Below, piece by piece: positions 48,651 to 57,111 of a stretch of 64,000 nt of DNA. The notes below the pieces were generated by a model. That model saw only the letters and a list, made by a program, of their open reading frames with translations. It ran no database searches and was not told the DNA's origin. A program made the position numbers and the translations under genes. Every line of letters starts with the position of its first letter. Within the stretch, counting starts at the first letter, position 1. The stretch covers positions 248,001-312,000 of the forward strand of contig JAJYDC010000001.1 of the NCBI GenBank assembly GCA_021777835.1, in the 5' to 3' direction. The DNA comes from Bacteroidota bacterium. Its GTDB lineage: Bacteria > Bacteroidota > Ignavibacteria > Ignavibacteriales > Ignavibacteriaceae.

Positions 48651-48971
48651 CTAAAGCGGATCACCAATCTTTTGAGTTAAAAATTCAGGGTAGTTCAATT
48701 TCCATCCCGATTCATTTATCTTTACTAATATTCCTAATCCTTCAAGGTGTGCTGTAAGTTTTTCAGTAATAACTTCTGCTTCCGGAAGTGTTACTTTTTC
48801 GCCCCTCTTTTCCAAATATTTCATGACTGCATACTGCAAATCTTTAATGAATACTTTAGAATTATGAAAAATAGGGAACTTAGCTCTGCAATAGTTTAAG
48901 AATAATACATATTCATTTTGAAGGATGCTATTTTCTTTCATTATTTTTGCCCCATTCAATAGTGATTTCAT
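48651..48971 (-). CDS. Small protein of unknown function upstream of the A-type carrier
   Basis: I do not recognise the family. The 106 residues are mostly helical with mixed charge, with no signal peptide or membrane segment. LQYAVMKYLEKRGEKVTLPEAE and LTAHLEGLGILVKINESGWKL resemble a small winged-helix-like layout, but that is a guess. A second ATG ten codons in is possible. It lies 50 bases upstream of the A-type carrier gene on the same strand, so a link to Fe-S or redox control is inference from context. Confidence 0.7.
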   Translation of the reverse strand: MKSLLNGAKIMKENSILQNEYVLFLNYCRAKFPIFHNSKVFIKDLQYAVMKYLEKRGEKVTLPEAEVITEKLTAHLEGLGILVKINESGWKLNYPEFLTQKIGDPL

Positions 48972-49240
48972 AAATATATTAAAAACCTCTTTTGTAAATA
49001 GTAAATTATTCTATCCAAAATTCAATTGATGTGATTCAACTTGCATTTTTATGCATACGTATTTTACATCAAAAACCCTCTTGGATTACTTCCAAACTTC
49101 GAAATTACTTCACAATATAAAGAAATATTTTTATAAATGAATATGATTGGGAACTGTAAATATTTTAGAATCTATTTTATTTAATAAGCATCACACTATG
49201 TGTTAATATAAAATACTTTTTAACCATTTATGAGGAACAA

Positions 49241-49585
49241 ATGTTACAGACAAATTTAAAACACATCTTATCTGAAGCAGACTTGAAAAAAGAGATAACT
49301 GAAAATGAAAATGTAATGGTATGCTGCGGAAGAATGGGACCTATGTGCGTACCGGTTTATGGTGTAATGGAAGAATTACAGCCTGAATATACACACGTAG
49401 CTTTCAGAGACATGGAATTCGATTCACCTGACGCTAAAGCAATTAGAAATTTGCCAGAGTGCCGTGGCTTTGCTGGTCTTCCTTTTACTGTCTACTTTAA
49501 GAATGGAAAAGTTGCTAATGCAACAAGTAGTATACAATCTATGGATCAAGTTAAAGCAATTCTTGATTCTGCATTTAAAAAATAA
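49241..49585 (+). CDS. Thioredoxin-fold protein with CC-x6-C motif
   Basis: The 114-aa protein has thioredoxin-like architecture. NVMVCCGRMGPMCVPVYGVM takes the place of the usual W-C-G-P-C active site, and GLPFTVYFKNGKV gives the cis-proline strand. Cysteines at 28, 29 and 36 replace the CxxC pair, and another Cys lies in PECRGFAG. The trxB gene starts 16 bases downstream, so this is very likely its redox partner. GAGGA precedes the ATG. The ordinary WCGPC thioredoxin is not in the window. The redox-active pair cannot be assigned without experiment. Confidence 0.85.
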   Translation: MLQTNLKHILSEADLKKEITENENVMVCCGRMGPMCVPVYGVMEELQPEYTHVAFRDMEFDSPDAKAIRNLPECRGFAGLPFTVYFKNGKVANATSSIQSMDQVKAILDSAFKK

Positions 49586-49601
49586 ATAGCGGTAAGTATA
49601 A

Positions 49602-50546
49602 ATGATCAATGAGTATTTTGATACTATAGTTATTGGCGGTGGACCGGCAGGATTAACTGCCGGCATTTATCTTTCACGCGCTAAGTTGAAAACCCTTATC
49701 CTAAATGAAGGAACAGCTGGTGGACAAATAATCCTTACTCATGAAATTGCTAATTATCCCGGAATAGAAAGCATTTCAGGTTACCAGTTAGCAAACGTTA
49801 TGAAAAACCAGGCTAAGAGCTTTGGCTGCACGATAAAATCCAACGTTAAAATTACAGCCATGAATCTAACGGATGATGTCAAAACTGTCGAAATTAATAA
49901 TAAAGAGGTCTATTCTGCCCCCTCTATCATTATTTCCACCGGAGGAAGATCAAGAAATCTCAATGTACCTGGTGAGGATAAATTCAAAGGTAAAGGTATC
50001 TCTTATTGTGCAACTTGCGATGGTGATTTCTTTCAAGACAAAAACATCATTGTAGTCGGCGGTGGTAATTCTGCTCTTGAAGAAGCAGTTTCTCTAACTA
50101 AATATGCTAGCTCTGTTACTATTGTCCATCAGTTTGAGAATTTTCAGGCCTTTGAACATGCCGTAGAAGAAGCACAAAATAATCCTAAAATTAGTTTTAT
50201 TATGGAATCGAAAATAATCGAATTCATAGGAGATAATTCACTAGAGAAAGTTATTATTGAAAATCAAAGCACTCATGAATTATCCGAAATGAATATTGAC
50301 GGCGTTTTCATTTTTATTGGATATCAACCAAATACAGAATCCATTAAAGACATTGTGGCTTTGAATGATAGGAATGAAATTGTCGTTAATGAAAATCTCC
50401 AAACAAGTATACAAGGAGTTTTTGCTGCAGGTGATTCTATTCAAAAAAGATACAGACAAATTACAACTGCTGTTGCAGATGGCACTATAGCTGCATTAGG
50501 TGCAATGGAATATGTCAACAATAACAAAATTCTTAATCATGCATAA
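49602..50546 (+). CDS. trxB: Thioredoxin reductase-like flavoprotein, atypical nucleotide site
   Basis: This is a low-molecular-weight thioredoxin reductase fold. VIGGGPAGLTAGIYLSRAKL binds FAD. CATC at residues 136-139 is the redox disulfide, and GVFAAGDSIQKRYRQITTAV is the second FAD motif. The nucleotide-binding GGGNSALEEA is followed by HQFENFQAF at 176-184, where NADPH-dependent enzymes have HRRxxxR. The arginines that hold the 2'-phosphate of NADPH are absent, suggesting NADH or another donor. The length (314 aa) is normal. It is paired with the unusual thioredoxin just upstream. Confidence 0.9.
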   Translation: MINEYFDTIVIGGGPAGLTAGIYLSRAKLKTLILNEGTAGGQIILTHEIANYPGIESISGYQLANVMKNQAKSFGCTIKSNVKITAMNLTDDVKTVEINNKEVYSAPSIIISTGGRSRNLNVPGEDKFKGKGISYCATCDGDFFQDKNIIVVGGGNSALEEAVSLTKYASSVTIVHQFENFQAFEHAVEEAQNNPKISFIMESKIIEFIGDNSLEKVIIENQSTHELSEMNIDGVFIFIGYQPNTESIKDIVALNDRNEIVVNENLQTSIQGVFAAGDSIQKRYRQITTAVADGTIAALGAMEYVNNNKILNHA

Positions 50547-50554
50547 GCATATTC

Positions 50555-50579
50555 TTTAGCCTAAATAATCTTGGCTAAA
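50555..50579 (+). terminator. Hairpin downstream of trxB
   Basis: TTTAGCC and GGCTAAA form a 7-bp stem around an 11-base loop, nine bases after the trxB stop. There is no clean T run after it, so it is only a possible terminator or a transcript-stabilising structure. Confidence 0.4.
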
Positions 50580-50663
50580 TTGTCAAATTCCTCTAAAGTT
50601 TTATAGCTTTATCCGAATTATTTGTAAATTCATGCTGTTAAATTTCTTTTATTTGGAGACAGA

Positions 50664-52028
50664 ATGAATATGAAATATACTATCAGACTTTTAGCCATTT
50701 TATTTTTTCCCTCCTGTTTAATTTATAGCCAATCCGGCAAAATTGTGCAAGTGTCATCTAAAACTGACCAAAATCCGGTCGAAACATCAATAACAATAAA
50801 TCCACAAAACTCAAAAAACATTATTGCTGCTTTTCTTTCCTATGACAAGGAGCTTCCGGGATATACTGATTATACTTATTCTTCATTTGATGGGGGATTA
50901 ACATGGTCAGAAGTTAGAACAGACAATCCTCAAAAAAGAATTCAAGGAGATGATGCCGTTGCATTTGGTAATGACGGAATTGCATACCATTCTTATTTGT
51001 CATTCTATGGTATAGAAAACGAAAAATCAAAACAACCATCATCAGGAATATTTATTAGCTCTTCTAAAGATGGGGGAGTAACCTGGCCGGTACGCGCAGT
51101 TATAGTCGATCATATAAACACCTCAGCCCCTATGGAAGATAAACCCTATGTTGTCGTAGATAATTCCGACTCATCAAAATTTAAGAATAATGTCTATGTC
51201 GCATGGACTCATTTTCAAAACTATGGAAGCGATAATCCTTCTGATTCTTCTCAAATATATTTCTCTAGATCAATCGATAGCGGTAGAACTTTTTCTTCTC
51301 CTATAAGAATATCAACTACTGGCGGTGATTGTCGGGATAGCAGCAATACTGTTGAAGGCGCAATTACTACTGTGGGACCTAAAGGTGAAATCTATGTCGT
51401 CTGGGCAGGTCCTAAAGGTCTTGTCTTTACCGAATCGTTAGACGGTGGAAAAACATTCAAAGCCGAAAAAGTAATAGGCTTTATTTACCATGGATGGGAT
51501 ATGAATATTCCGGGTATCACTAGAGCCAACGGTATGCCTGTCACCAAAACTGATCTAAGCAGCGGAAAATATAAAGGAACGATATACGTTAATTGGTCTG
51601 ACGATAGACATGGAGATCCTGATATTTTTCTAAAATACTCACGTGATGAAGGCAAAACCTGGTCAAATTCAATTCGTGTTAATAATGATAGCCTTAAAAA
51701 CGGTAAAGCACAGTTCTTCACCTGGATGGCAGTTGACCCAATTGATGGCTCTGTAAATATTGTATTCTACGATAGGAAAGATACCTTCGGAAATCTAACA
51801 GGCGTCACCCTTGCCAGAAGCATTGATGGCGGAAAGTCTTTTGTAAATTACAAACTGAATATGAACCCCTTCGACTGTAACAAGAAAATATTCTTCGGTG
51901 ATTATACAGGCGTAGACGCACACAATGGATTAGTGACTCCTATTTTTATGCATTTTACTGATAAAAATAAAATAGTAGTTTCAGCAGCAATTTATCACTT
52001 TAAGCCAGGAACCCAAGAACAGAACTAG
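50664..52028 (+). CDS. Secreted Asp-box (BNR) beta-propeller protein, sialidase-like
   Basis: A signal peptide (about 1-22, ending LIYSQ) precedes a six-bladed propeller. Six Asp-box repeats are visible: SSFDGGLTWS, SSKDGGVTWP, RSIDSGRTFS, ESLDGGKTFK, YSRDEGKTWS and RSIDGGKSFV. Asp-boxes are structural turns found in sialidases and other exported propellers. The sialidase FRIP arginine motif near the N-terminus is not evident, so enzymatic sialidase activity is not supported. It is probably an extracellular or periplasmic carbohydrate-related or adhesive protein. Confidence 0.85.
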   Translation: MNMKYTIRLLAILFFPSCLIYSQSGKIVQVSSKTDQNPVETSITINPQNSKNIIAAFLSYDKELPGYTDYTYSSFDGGLTWSEVRTDNPQKRIQGDDAVAFGNDGIAYHSYLSFYGIENEKSKQPSSGIFISSSKDGGVTWPVRAVIVDHINTSAPMEDKPYVVVDNSDSSKFKNNVYVAWTHFQNYGSDNPSDSSQIYFSRSIDSGRTFSSPIRISTTGGDCRDSSNTVEGAITTVGPKGEIYVVWAGPKGLVFTESLDGGKTFKAEKVIGFIYHGWDMNIPGITRANGMPVTKTDLSSGKYKGTIYVNWSDDRHGDPDIFLKYSRDEGKTWSNSIRVNNDSLKNGKAQFFTWMAVDPIDGSVNIVFYDRKDTFGNLTGVTLARSIDGGKSFVNYKLNMNPFDCNKKIFFGDYTGVDAHNGLVTPIFMHFTDKNKIVVSAAIYHFKPGTQEQN

Positions 52029-52043
52029 CCTTAACCAAGGCTA
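52026..52043 (+). terminator. Hairpin overlapping the stop of the Asp-box gene
   Basis: TAGCCTT, loop AACC, AAGGCTA: a compact 7-bp hairpin that includes the stop codon itself. The following sequence is only moderately T-rich, so termination is likely but not certain. Confidence 0.45.
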
Positions 52044-52063
52044 TACTTCATTGTAAAAAGGCG

Positions 52064-52240
52064 TCAAAATAAATAAGATTTTATACTGCTTTGACTAAAT
52101 TTAGGAACATCTAATACGGATGCGTAAGATATTCCTATATACATAATTGCATAAATTAACGGATTTTTATACATTACAAACAAGAAAAAATAAGCTTTTC
52201 TCTCATCATCCGTATTGAGAATGAAGATATTAGCTAATTT
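52064..52240 (-). pseudogene. Possible gene remnant: 58-codon open frame with no start
   Basis: The 548-base gap between the Asp-box and M16 genes holds a minus-strand stop-to-stop frame that reads like protein: NTDDERKAYFFLFVMYKNPL, then IYAIMYIGISYASVLDV and a short polar tail. It has one hydrophobic segment but no start codon before the middle (only TTG and ATG around the hydrophobic part). Another frame just upstream reads GVVFSFDKAVKIS and then stops, as if a frameshift broke one gene. The family is not recognised, and chance remains possible. Confidence 0.3.
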
Positions 52241-52295
52241 TTACAGCTTTATCAAAAGAAAAAACCACACCTAACACTACCTATTTAATATAATT

Positions 52296-52350
52296 TGAAA
52301 ACGTCCTGAATACGTTATGAAAACGTCTTGAAAACGTTCTGAATACGTTG
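52296..52350. repeat. Five 11-bp tandem repeats, consensus TGAAWACGTYN
   Basis: Five head-to-tail units follow with no spacing: TGAAAACGTCC, TGAATACGTTA, TGAAAACGTCT, TGAAAACGTTC, TGAATACGTTG. The period of 11 bp is close to one helical turn, so each ACGT core faces the same side of the DNA. The array lies 226 bases upstream of the M16 peptidase start. It could be a set of protein-binding sites. It does not look like CRISPR (no spacers) or coding DNA. Confidence 0.85.
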
Positions 52351-52576
52351 TGCTAGGCATCTAACACCTGTTACTCCACTTCCATATTACTCTATAACCC
52401 TAATATCAAATCCCCATTCTTAAGCGTTTCATACTAAACTCTACAGTAATGAACACTCAGCAACCCACTTCTGACTATCGTGTTACACCTATTTGCCCCA
52501 TGTGCAAAAAGTCAGCTATAATCTAATAATTTATTATTAAATTTATTCTGTTAATAAAATTATAAAGGACTTTGTT

Positions 52577-55285
52577 ATGGGTAAATTTGATCACAATTCA
52601 AATTATGCAGAAGGATTTAAGTTACGTAATCTATTCATATTTCTAATATTATTACTCAATTTTATAGCCCCGCCTACTGCTCTTTCTAAGGATAATCAAG
52701 AAAATATTTTACGCGCAACATTAAAAAACGGTTTGCGTGTAGTTATTGTAAGAAACCCATTAGCACCTGTGGTAACGACTGAGATTAACTACCTTGTTGG
52801 CTCTAATGAGGCTCCGAAAGGTTTTCCCGGCACCGCACATGCACTCGAGCATATGATGTTCAGAGGTAGCAAAGAACTCTCTGCAGACCAGCTTGCGGAT
52901 ATTACTGCTTCTATGGGCGGAGACTTCAACGCTGATACACGTCAGACAGTCACACAATTTTTCTTTACTGTACCTTCTGAAGATCTAGACGTTGCACTTC
53001 ACATCGAATCTATAAGAATGAAAAGTCTACTAGCTACTGACTCTCTATGGAAGAATGAGCGCGGTGCAATTGAACAAGAAGTAGCTTCAGATCTTTCTAA
53101 TCCTGAGTACGTATTTTACAAAAAACTCTTGAAGCAAATGTTCAAAGGTACTCCATATGATCACGATGCACTTGGTACACGCCCATCATTTGATAAAACA
53201 ACAGGCGCAATGCTGAAGAAATTTCATGACACATGGTACGCTCCAAACAATGCTGTCCTTGTTGTAGTCGGTGATGTAAACCCCCAATCAGCACTGGATG
53301 AGGTTACAAAATTATTTGAACCGATTCCATCAAAGAAGATACCAGCTAGACCTGCAATAAATCTTGAGCCTGTAAAGCCTGATACACTGAATTTGAAAAC
53401 CGATCTGCCATACGGTTTGGCTTTAATTTCATTCAGATTACCCGGCTCAGATAGCCCTGATTATGCGGCCGTTCAGATTCTCTCAGATGTTTTAAGCAAC
53501 CAAAGAGGAAGTCTCTACTCAGAACTAGTACCTACTGGAAAAGCACTATACGCCGGATTTCAATATGATGATCTCCCTAAGTCAGGACTTGGCTTCGCCC
53601 TATCTGTATTTCCAAAAGGCGCTAATTCAAAAAGTCTAATAAAAGAAGTACAAACAATATTGAACAAGGAAATCCAGGATGGATTATCCGAAGATCTGGT
53701 AGAAGCAGAGAAAAGACATGAGCTAGCAGATGCAGAATTTGAGAAAAACTCCGTCTCAGGACTAGCATCTGCATGGTCTGAAGCAGTTGCCGTAGAAGGA
53801 AGAAATTCACCTCAGGACGACCTGAACGCTTTAGAAAAAGTAACTGTTGCAGACGTAAACCGGGTTGCAAAGGAATATTTGAATTCGAATCATGCAATCT
53901 TTACAATTCTTACTCCCCAGTCATCCGGTAAACCAATCTCTCAAAAAGGATTTGGAGGATCAGAATCCTTTGCTCCTAAAAACCCAAAAGAAGTAACTCT
54001 TCCTAAATGGGCATTAAAAGCGTTAGGCAGATTATCAGTACCGCCATCTGACGTTAATCCAACAGTCTCAACCTTACCAAATGGAATTAAACTTATTGTT
54101 CAACCTGAAACTGTAAGCAATACCATCAGTGTTTATGGGCAAATTAAGAACAATTCCGACCTAGAAGTACCCAAAGGAGAAGACGGTGTAGCTGGTATAC
54201 TTGATCAATTATTTTCCTATGGCTCTAAAAGCCTAGATAGAGTCAACTTCCAAAAAGCTCTAGACGACATTGGAATATATGAATCGGCAGGAACTTCTTT
54301 TTCCGTCCGTACTTTATCCAATCATTTTGATAAAGCAGTAGAACTACTAGCTGACAATGAATTGAATCCGAGACTACCAGAGAACGCATTTAATATAATT
54401 AAGATGCAGTCTGCCGCTACAGTCGCTGGAGAACTAAAAAGCCCAGATTATCTCTTCGGTCGTGCATTGACAAAAGCAATTTACCCGGCTGATGATCCAA
54501 CTCAAAGAGAAACTACTCCAGAAACCATTAATTCACTTAAACTAAATAATATTATTTCTTATTATAATAAAACTTATCGCCCTGACTTAACATCAATTGT
54601 AGTAATAGGTAATGTCACCCCTGATAAGGCAAAGGAGGTCATTACTAAATACTTTGGCAGCTGGAAAGCAGAAGGACAATCACCGGCGACTGAGCTGCCT
54701 CCAGTGCCTTTGAACAAACCAGCTACAGCTTCAGTACCTGATCAGAGCAGGGTACAGGACAAAGTGGAATTAGCTCAGACTCTTGGACTAACACGCACCA
54801 ATCCGGATTACTACGCTCTTGAGCTTGGTAATCATGTTCTAGGAGGTGCATTTTATGCTACTAGGTTCTATAAGGATTTGCGTGAGAATGCAGGTCTAGT
54901 GTATTATGTCTCTTCATCATTTAGCGTAGGCAAAACACGCGCTAATTATTCAATAAGTTATGGCTGCGATCCTCCAAATGTATCAAAGGCACGCAATATA
55001 ATAGAGCGCGATTTAAAACAGATGCAAACTACGGATGTAACGGCTCATGAACTAGAACAAGCTAAGGCTATGCTAATGCGGGAAATTCCTCTTTCTGAAG
55101 CAAGTATAGGCAGCATTGCAGGGGGTTTATTATCCCGCTCAGTTAGCGGACTACCACTTGACGAACCTACAATAGCAGCTAAGAAATACCTAAAGTTAAA
55201 TGCAAATGAAGTTAAAATAGCGTTTGCAAAGTGGGTACGTCCCGCTGATTTTGTACAAGTTACTGAGGGGCCTAGTCCCAAATAG
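52577..55285 (+). CDS. Secreted M16 zinc peptidase with two tandem halves
   Basis: A signal or anchor segment lies at about residues 18-36 (LFIFLILLLNFIAPPTA). The active M16 half (about 45-470) has the inverted zinc motif HALEH at 88-92 and the downstream glutamate in NERGAIEQEV. The second half (about 500-900) repeats the fold without the zinc site and carries the RENAGLVYYVSSSF Arg-Tyr region that holds substrate. The length (902 aa) fits the processing-peptidase-like pair fused in one chain. It degrades peptides in the periplasm or outside the cell. A terminator follows. Confidence 0.94.
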   Translation: MGKFDHNSNYAEGFKLRNLFIFLILLLNFIAPPTALSKDNQENILRATLKNGLRVVIVRNPLAPVVTTEINYLVGSNEAPKGFPGTAHALEHMMFRGSKELSADQLADITASMGGDFNADTRQTVTQFFFTVPSEDLDVALHIESIRMKSLLATDSLWKNERGAIEQEVASDLSNPEYVFYKKLLKQMFKGTPYDHDALGTRPSFDKTTGAMLKKFHDTWYAPNNAVLVVVGDVNPQSALDEVTKLFEPIPSKKIPARPAINLEPVKPDTLNLKTDLPYGLALISFRLPGSDSPDYAAVQILSDVLSNQRGSLYSELVPTGKALYAGFQYDDLPKSGLGFALSVFPKGANSKSLIKEVQTILNKEIQDGLSEDLVEAEKRHELADAEFEKNSVSGLASAWSEAVAVEGRNSPQDDLNALEKVTVADVNRVAKEYLNSNHAIFTILTPQSSGKPISQKGFGGSESFAPKNPKEVTLPKWALKALGRLSVPPSDVNPTVSTLPNGIKLIVQPETVSNTISVYGQIKNNSDLEVPKGEDGVAGILDQLFSYGSKSLDRVNFQKALDDIGIYESAGTSFSVRTLSNHFDKAVELLADNELNPRLPENAFNIIKMQSAATVAGELKSPDYLFGRALTKAIYPADDPTQRETTPETINSLKLNNIISYYNKTYRPDLTSIVVIGNVTPDKAKEVITKYFGSWKAEGQSPATELPPVPLNKPATASVPDQSRVQDKVELAQTLGLTRTNPDYYALELGNHVLGGAFYATRFYKDLRENAGLVYYVSSSFSVGKTRANYSISYGCDPPNVSKARNIIERDLKQMQTTDVTAHELEQAKAMLMREIPLSEASIGSIAGGLLSRSVSGLPLDEPTIAAKKYLKLNANEVKIAFAKWVRPADFVQVTEGPSPK

Positions 55286-55326
55286 ACTTATTATAATTTA
55301 GATGATTCCAATATATGAATAACTCA

Positions 55327-55372
55327 GGAATGATAGTTAAAGAAAATCCTTTAACTATCATTCCATTTATTT
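55327..55372 (+). terminator. Terminator of the M16 peptidase gene
   Basis: A perfect 16-bp stem (GGAATGATAGTTAAAG with CTTTAACTATCATTCC) around a six-base loop lies 41 bases after the stop codon and is followed by ATTTATTTCT. The remaining bases up to 55576 hold only A/T-rich runs. Confidence 0.85.
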
Positions 55373-55576
55373 CTAATTATATTACATATATATTTATAGT
55401 CATGATCTAATATATATATTAGGGCTTCACAGACAAGGAAAAAGGAAGTTTTTAATGTAAAATTTTTCAATAAGCATTCTTTTAATTCGTATTTCAAATA
55501 AATTACTTTTTTTCATCTTTGAACCTGATCGTTAATATAAACCTAAGCTTTAGTACATTATGAATAAAAACACTAG

Positions 55577-55607
55577 TTGTAAAAAAAACCTTCATTTGAT
55601 ATATTTG
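55577..55607 (+). promoter_or_regulatory. Predicted promoter of the PASTA operon (TTG-N20-TATATTTG)
   Basis: GTTG, 20 bases, then a perfect TATATTTG (55600-55607). The ATG of the PASTA gene begins only 5 bases after the box, so transcription would start at or near the start codon, predicting a leaderless mRNA. Confidence 0.6.
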
Positions 55608-55612
55608 ACTAG

Positions 55613-56362
55613 ATGAAAAATTACCTAAAAAATCCCCGTATAAGAAAAATATTATATTATATAGCAGGCTTCTTTATATTCGTACTAATAATGAATTATA
55701 TAGTCATGCCATGGTATGTATACGAACCAGAAAAGCCAGTCCCTAAAGTGGTAGGACTCAAAGCTGAAGATGCTATTAATATCTTAAAGAGTGCTGATTT
55801 ATCTCCCGTTCTTGGAGACACTACTTATGACGAAAAGTACCCGAAAGGTAGTGTAATCTACCAAAGGCCTAATGCAGGAGAAATAGTCAAGATCAATAGG
55901 AGAATATATTTGTTTATTAGTGGCGGAGAACCAACAGTCATAGTACCGACACTAATAGGTAAATCAGTCCGTGATGCAAAGTTCAGTCTTGAACGACTAG
56001 GACTAAATCTTGGGAAAATAGATTCCCTAACATCATCCAGCCCAACTGATATGATATTTGATCAGCAATATGCTTCAGGTACCACCTTAAAAAAAGGAGA
56101 CTACGTAGGTGTCTCCCTTAGTATAGGAAATAGTACAGGTGGAATCGTTGTCCCAAACCTAATAGGCAAATCGCTTACAGAAGCCGAGAAAATATTAACT
56201 GACAGTACTTTGAAAGTAGGAAAGATCAATTATCAACCATCAGTTTCCTTATTACCTAATACAGTTCTGGACCAATATCCGAGCACAGGTATTAGAGTTA
56301 TCTCCGGATCAACAATAGATTTATTCGTAACAAAGACGTCAAACACTGTAAACGGGAATTAG
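55613..56362 (+). CDS. Membrane-anchored PASTA-domain protein without kinase
   Basis: One N-terminal TM helix (about 12-32) is followed by three PASTA domains (about 38-105, 107-174 and 177-245), each with the pattern VPxLIGKSxxxA...G. PASTA domains bind peptidoglycan fragments or beta-lactams in PknB-type kinases and some PBPs. Here neither a kinase nor a transpeptidase domain is present, as in many Bacteroidota. It may sense or bind the cell wall. It heads a unit with rpe, folP, cdaA and the following genes. No Shine-Dalgarno sequence is seen. Confidence 0.92.
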   Translation: MKNYLKNPRIRKILYYIAGFFIFVLIMNYIVMPWYVYEPEKPVPKVVGLKAEDAINILKSADLSPVLGDTTYDEKYPKGSVIYQRPNAGEIVKINRRIYLFISGGEPTVIVPTLIGKSVRDAKFSLERLGLNLGKIDSLTSSSPTDMIFDQQYASGTTLKKGDYVGVSLSIGNSTGGIVVPNLIGKSLTEAEKILTDSTLKVGKINYQPSVSLLPNTVLDQYPSTGIRVISGSTIDLFVTKTSNTVNGN

Positions 56363-56364
56363 AA

Positions 56365-57027
56365 GTGAAACATAAATCAATTTTAGCACCTTCAATATTA
56401 GCTGCAGATTTATCGAACCTAGCTCAACAAATTAGAATGGTAGAACTTTCAGGAGCTAATTGGATTCACTGTGATATAATGGACGGCCATTTTGTACCTA
56501 ACATAACCTTCGGTCCAATTATAGTAAAAGCTGCAAGAAGTGTTACCAAACTTCCGCTAGATGTCCATTTGATGATAGAGAATCCGGATGATTACCTTGA
56601 AGATTTTATTAAAGCTGGAGCTAACTCAGTTACCGTACATGAGGAAGCAGTTATTCATCTAAATAGAACTATTAGCGAAATAAAAAACTTAGGAGCGAAG
56701 GCTGGAGTAGCAATAAATCCATCAACACCTGTCAGCGCTCTTGAGGATATTGCTGAGTATGTTGACCTAGTCCTAATTATGTCAGTGAATCCTGGGTTTG
56801 GCGGTCAGTCTTTCATAAGTAATTCCTTGCGGAAGGTTACGGAAGTTGCGGAATTAAGAAAAAGAAGGAATGCTAATTTTCTAATAGAAATAGATGGTGG
56901 CATCGATACTACTACAGCAAGGCCAGCAATAGATGCTGGATGTGATGTACTAGTTGCAGGCACATCAATATTCAAAAGCAACAATATTTCTGCGGCTACA
57001 ATAGAGCTAATAAATATTATTGGTTAG
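56365..57027 (+). CDS. rpe: Ribulose-phosphate 3-epimerase
   Basis: Rpe interconverts ribulose-5-P and xylulose-5-P in the pentose phosphate pathway. The TIM-barrel signatures are LAPSILAADLSNL, HCDIMDGHFVPNITFGP (metal and catalytic Asp), DVHLMIENP, VNPGFGGQSF and EIDGGID. The length (220 aa) is normal. The start is a GTG two bases after the PASTA stop. Confidence 0.97.
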   Translation: MKHKSILAPSILAADLSNLAQQIRMVELSGANWIHCDIMDGHFVPNITFGPIIVKAARSVTKLPLDVHLMIENPDDYLEDFIKAGANSVTVHEEAVIHLNRTISEIKNLGAKAGVAINPSTPVSALEDIAEYVDLVLIMSVNPGFGGQSFISNSLRKVTEVAELRKRRNANFLIEIDGGIDTTTARPAIDAGCDVLVAGTSIFKSNNISAATIELINIIG

Positions 57028-57111
57028 ATGTTGGTTGACTAGTACTATTAGTCATCACAAATACATGCCTTATTTTTATAGTACATTCTTAGAATAATAA
57101 AAGGATTATTT

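Noticed and set aside
50664-52028. Annotation as an active sialidase
   Set aside because: Only the structural Asp-boxes are seen; the FRIP arginine motif and catalytic set are not evident, so only a propeller call is made.
52449-52526. 25-codon ORF ending with ICPMCKKSAII
   Set aside because: The CPMC pair is suggestive of a zinc knuckle, but the ORF is too short and has no ribosome-binding site or recognised homology.
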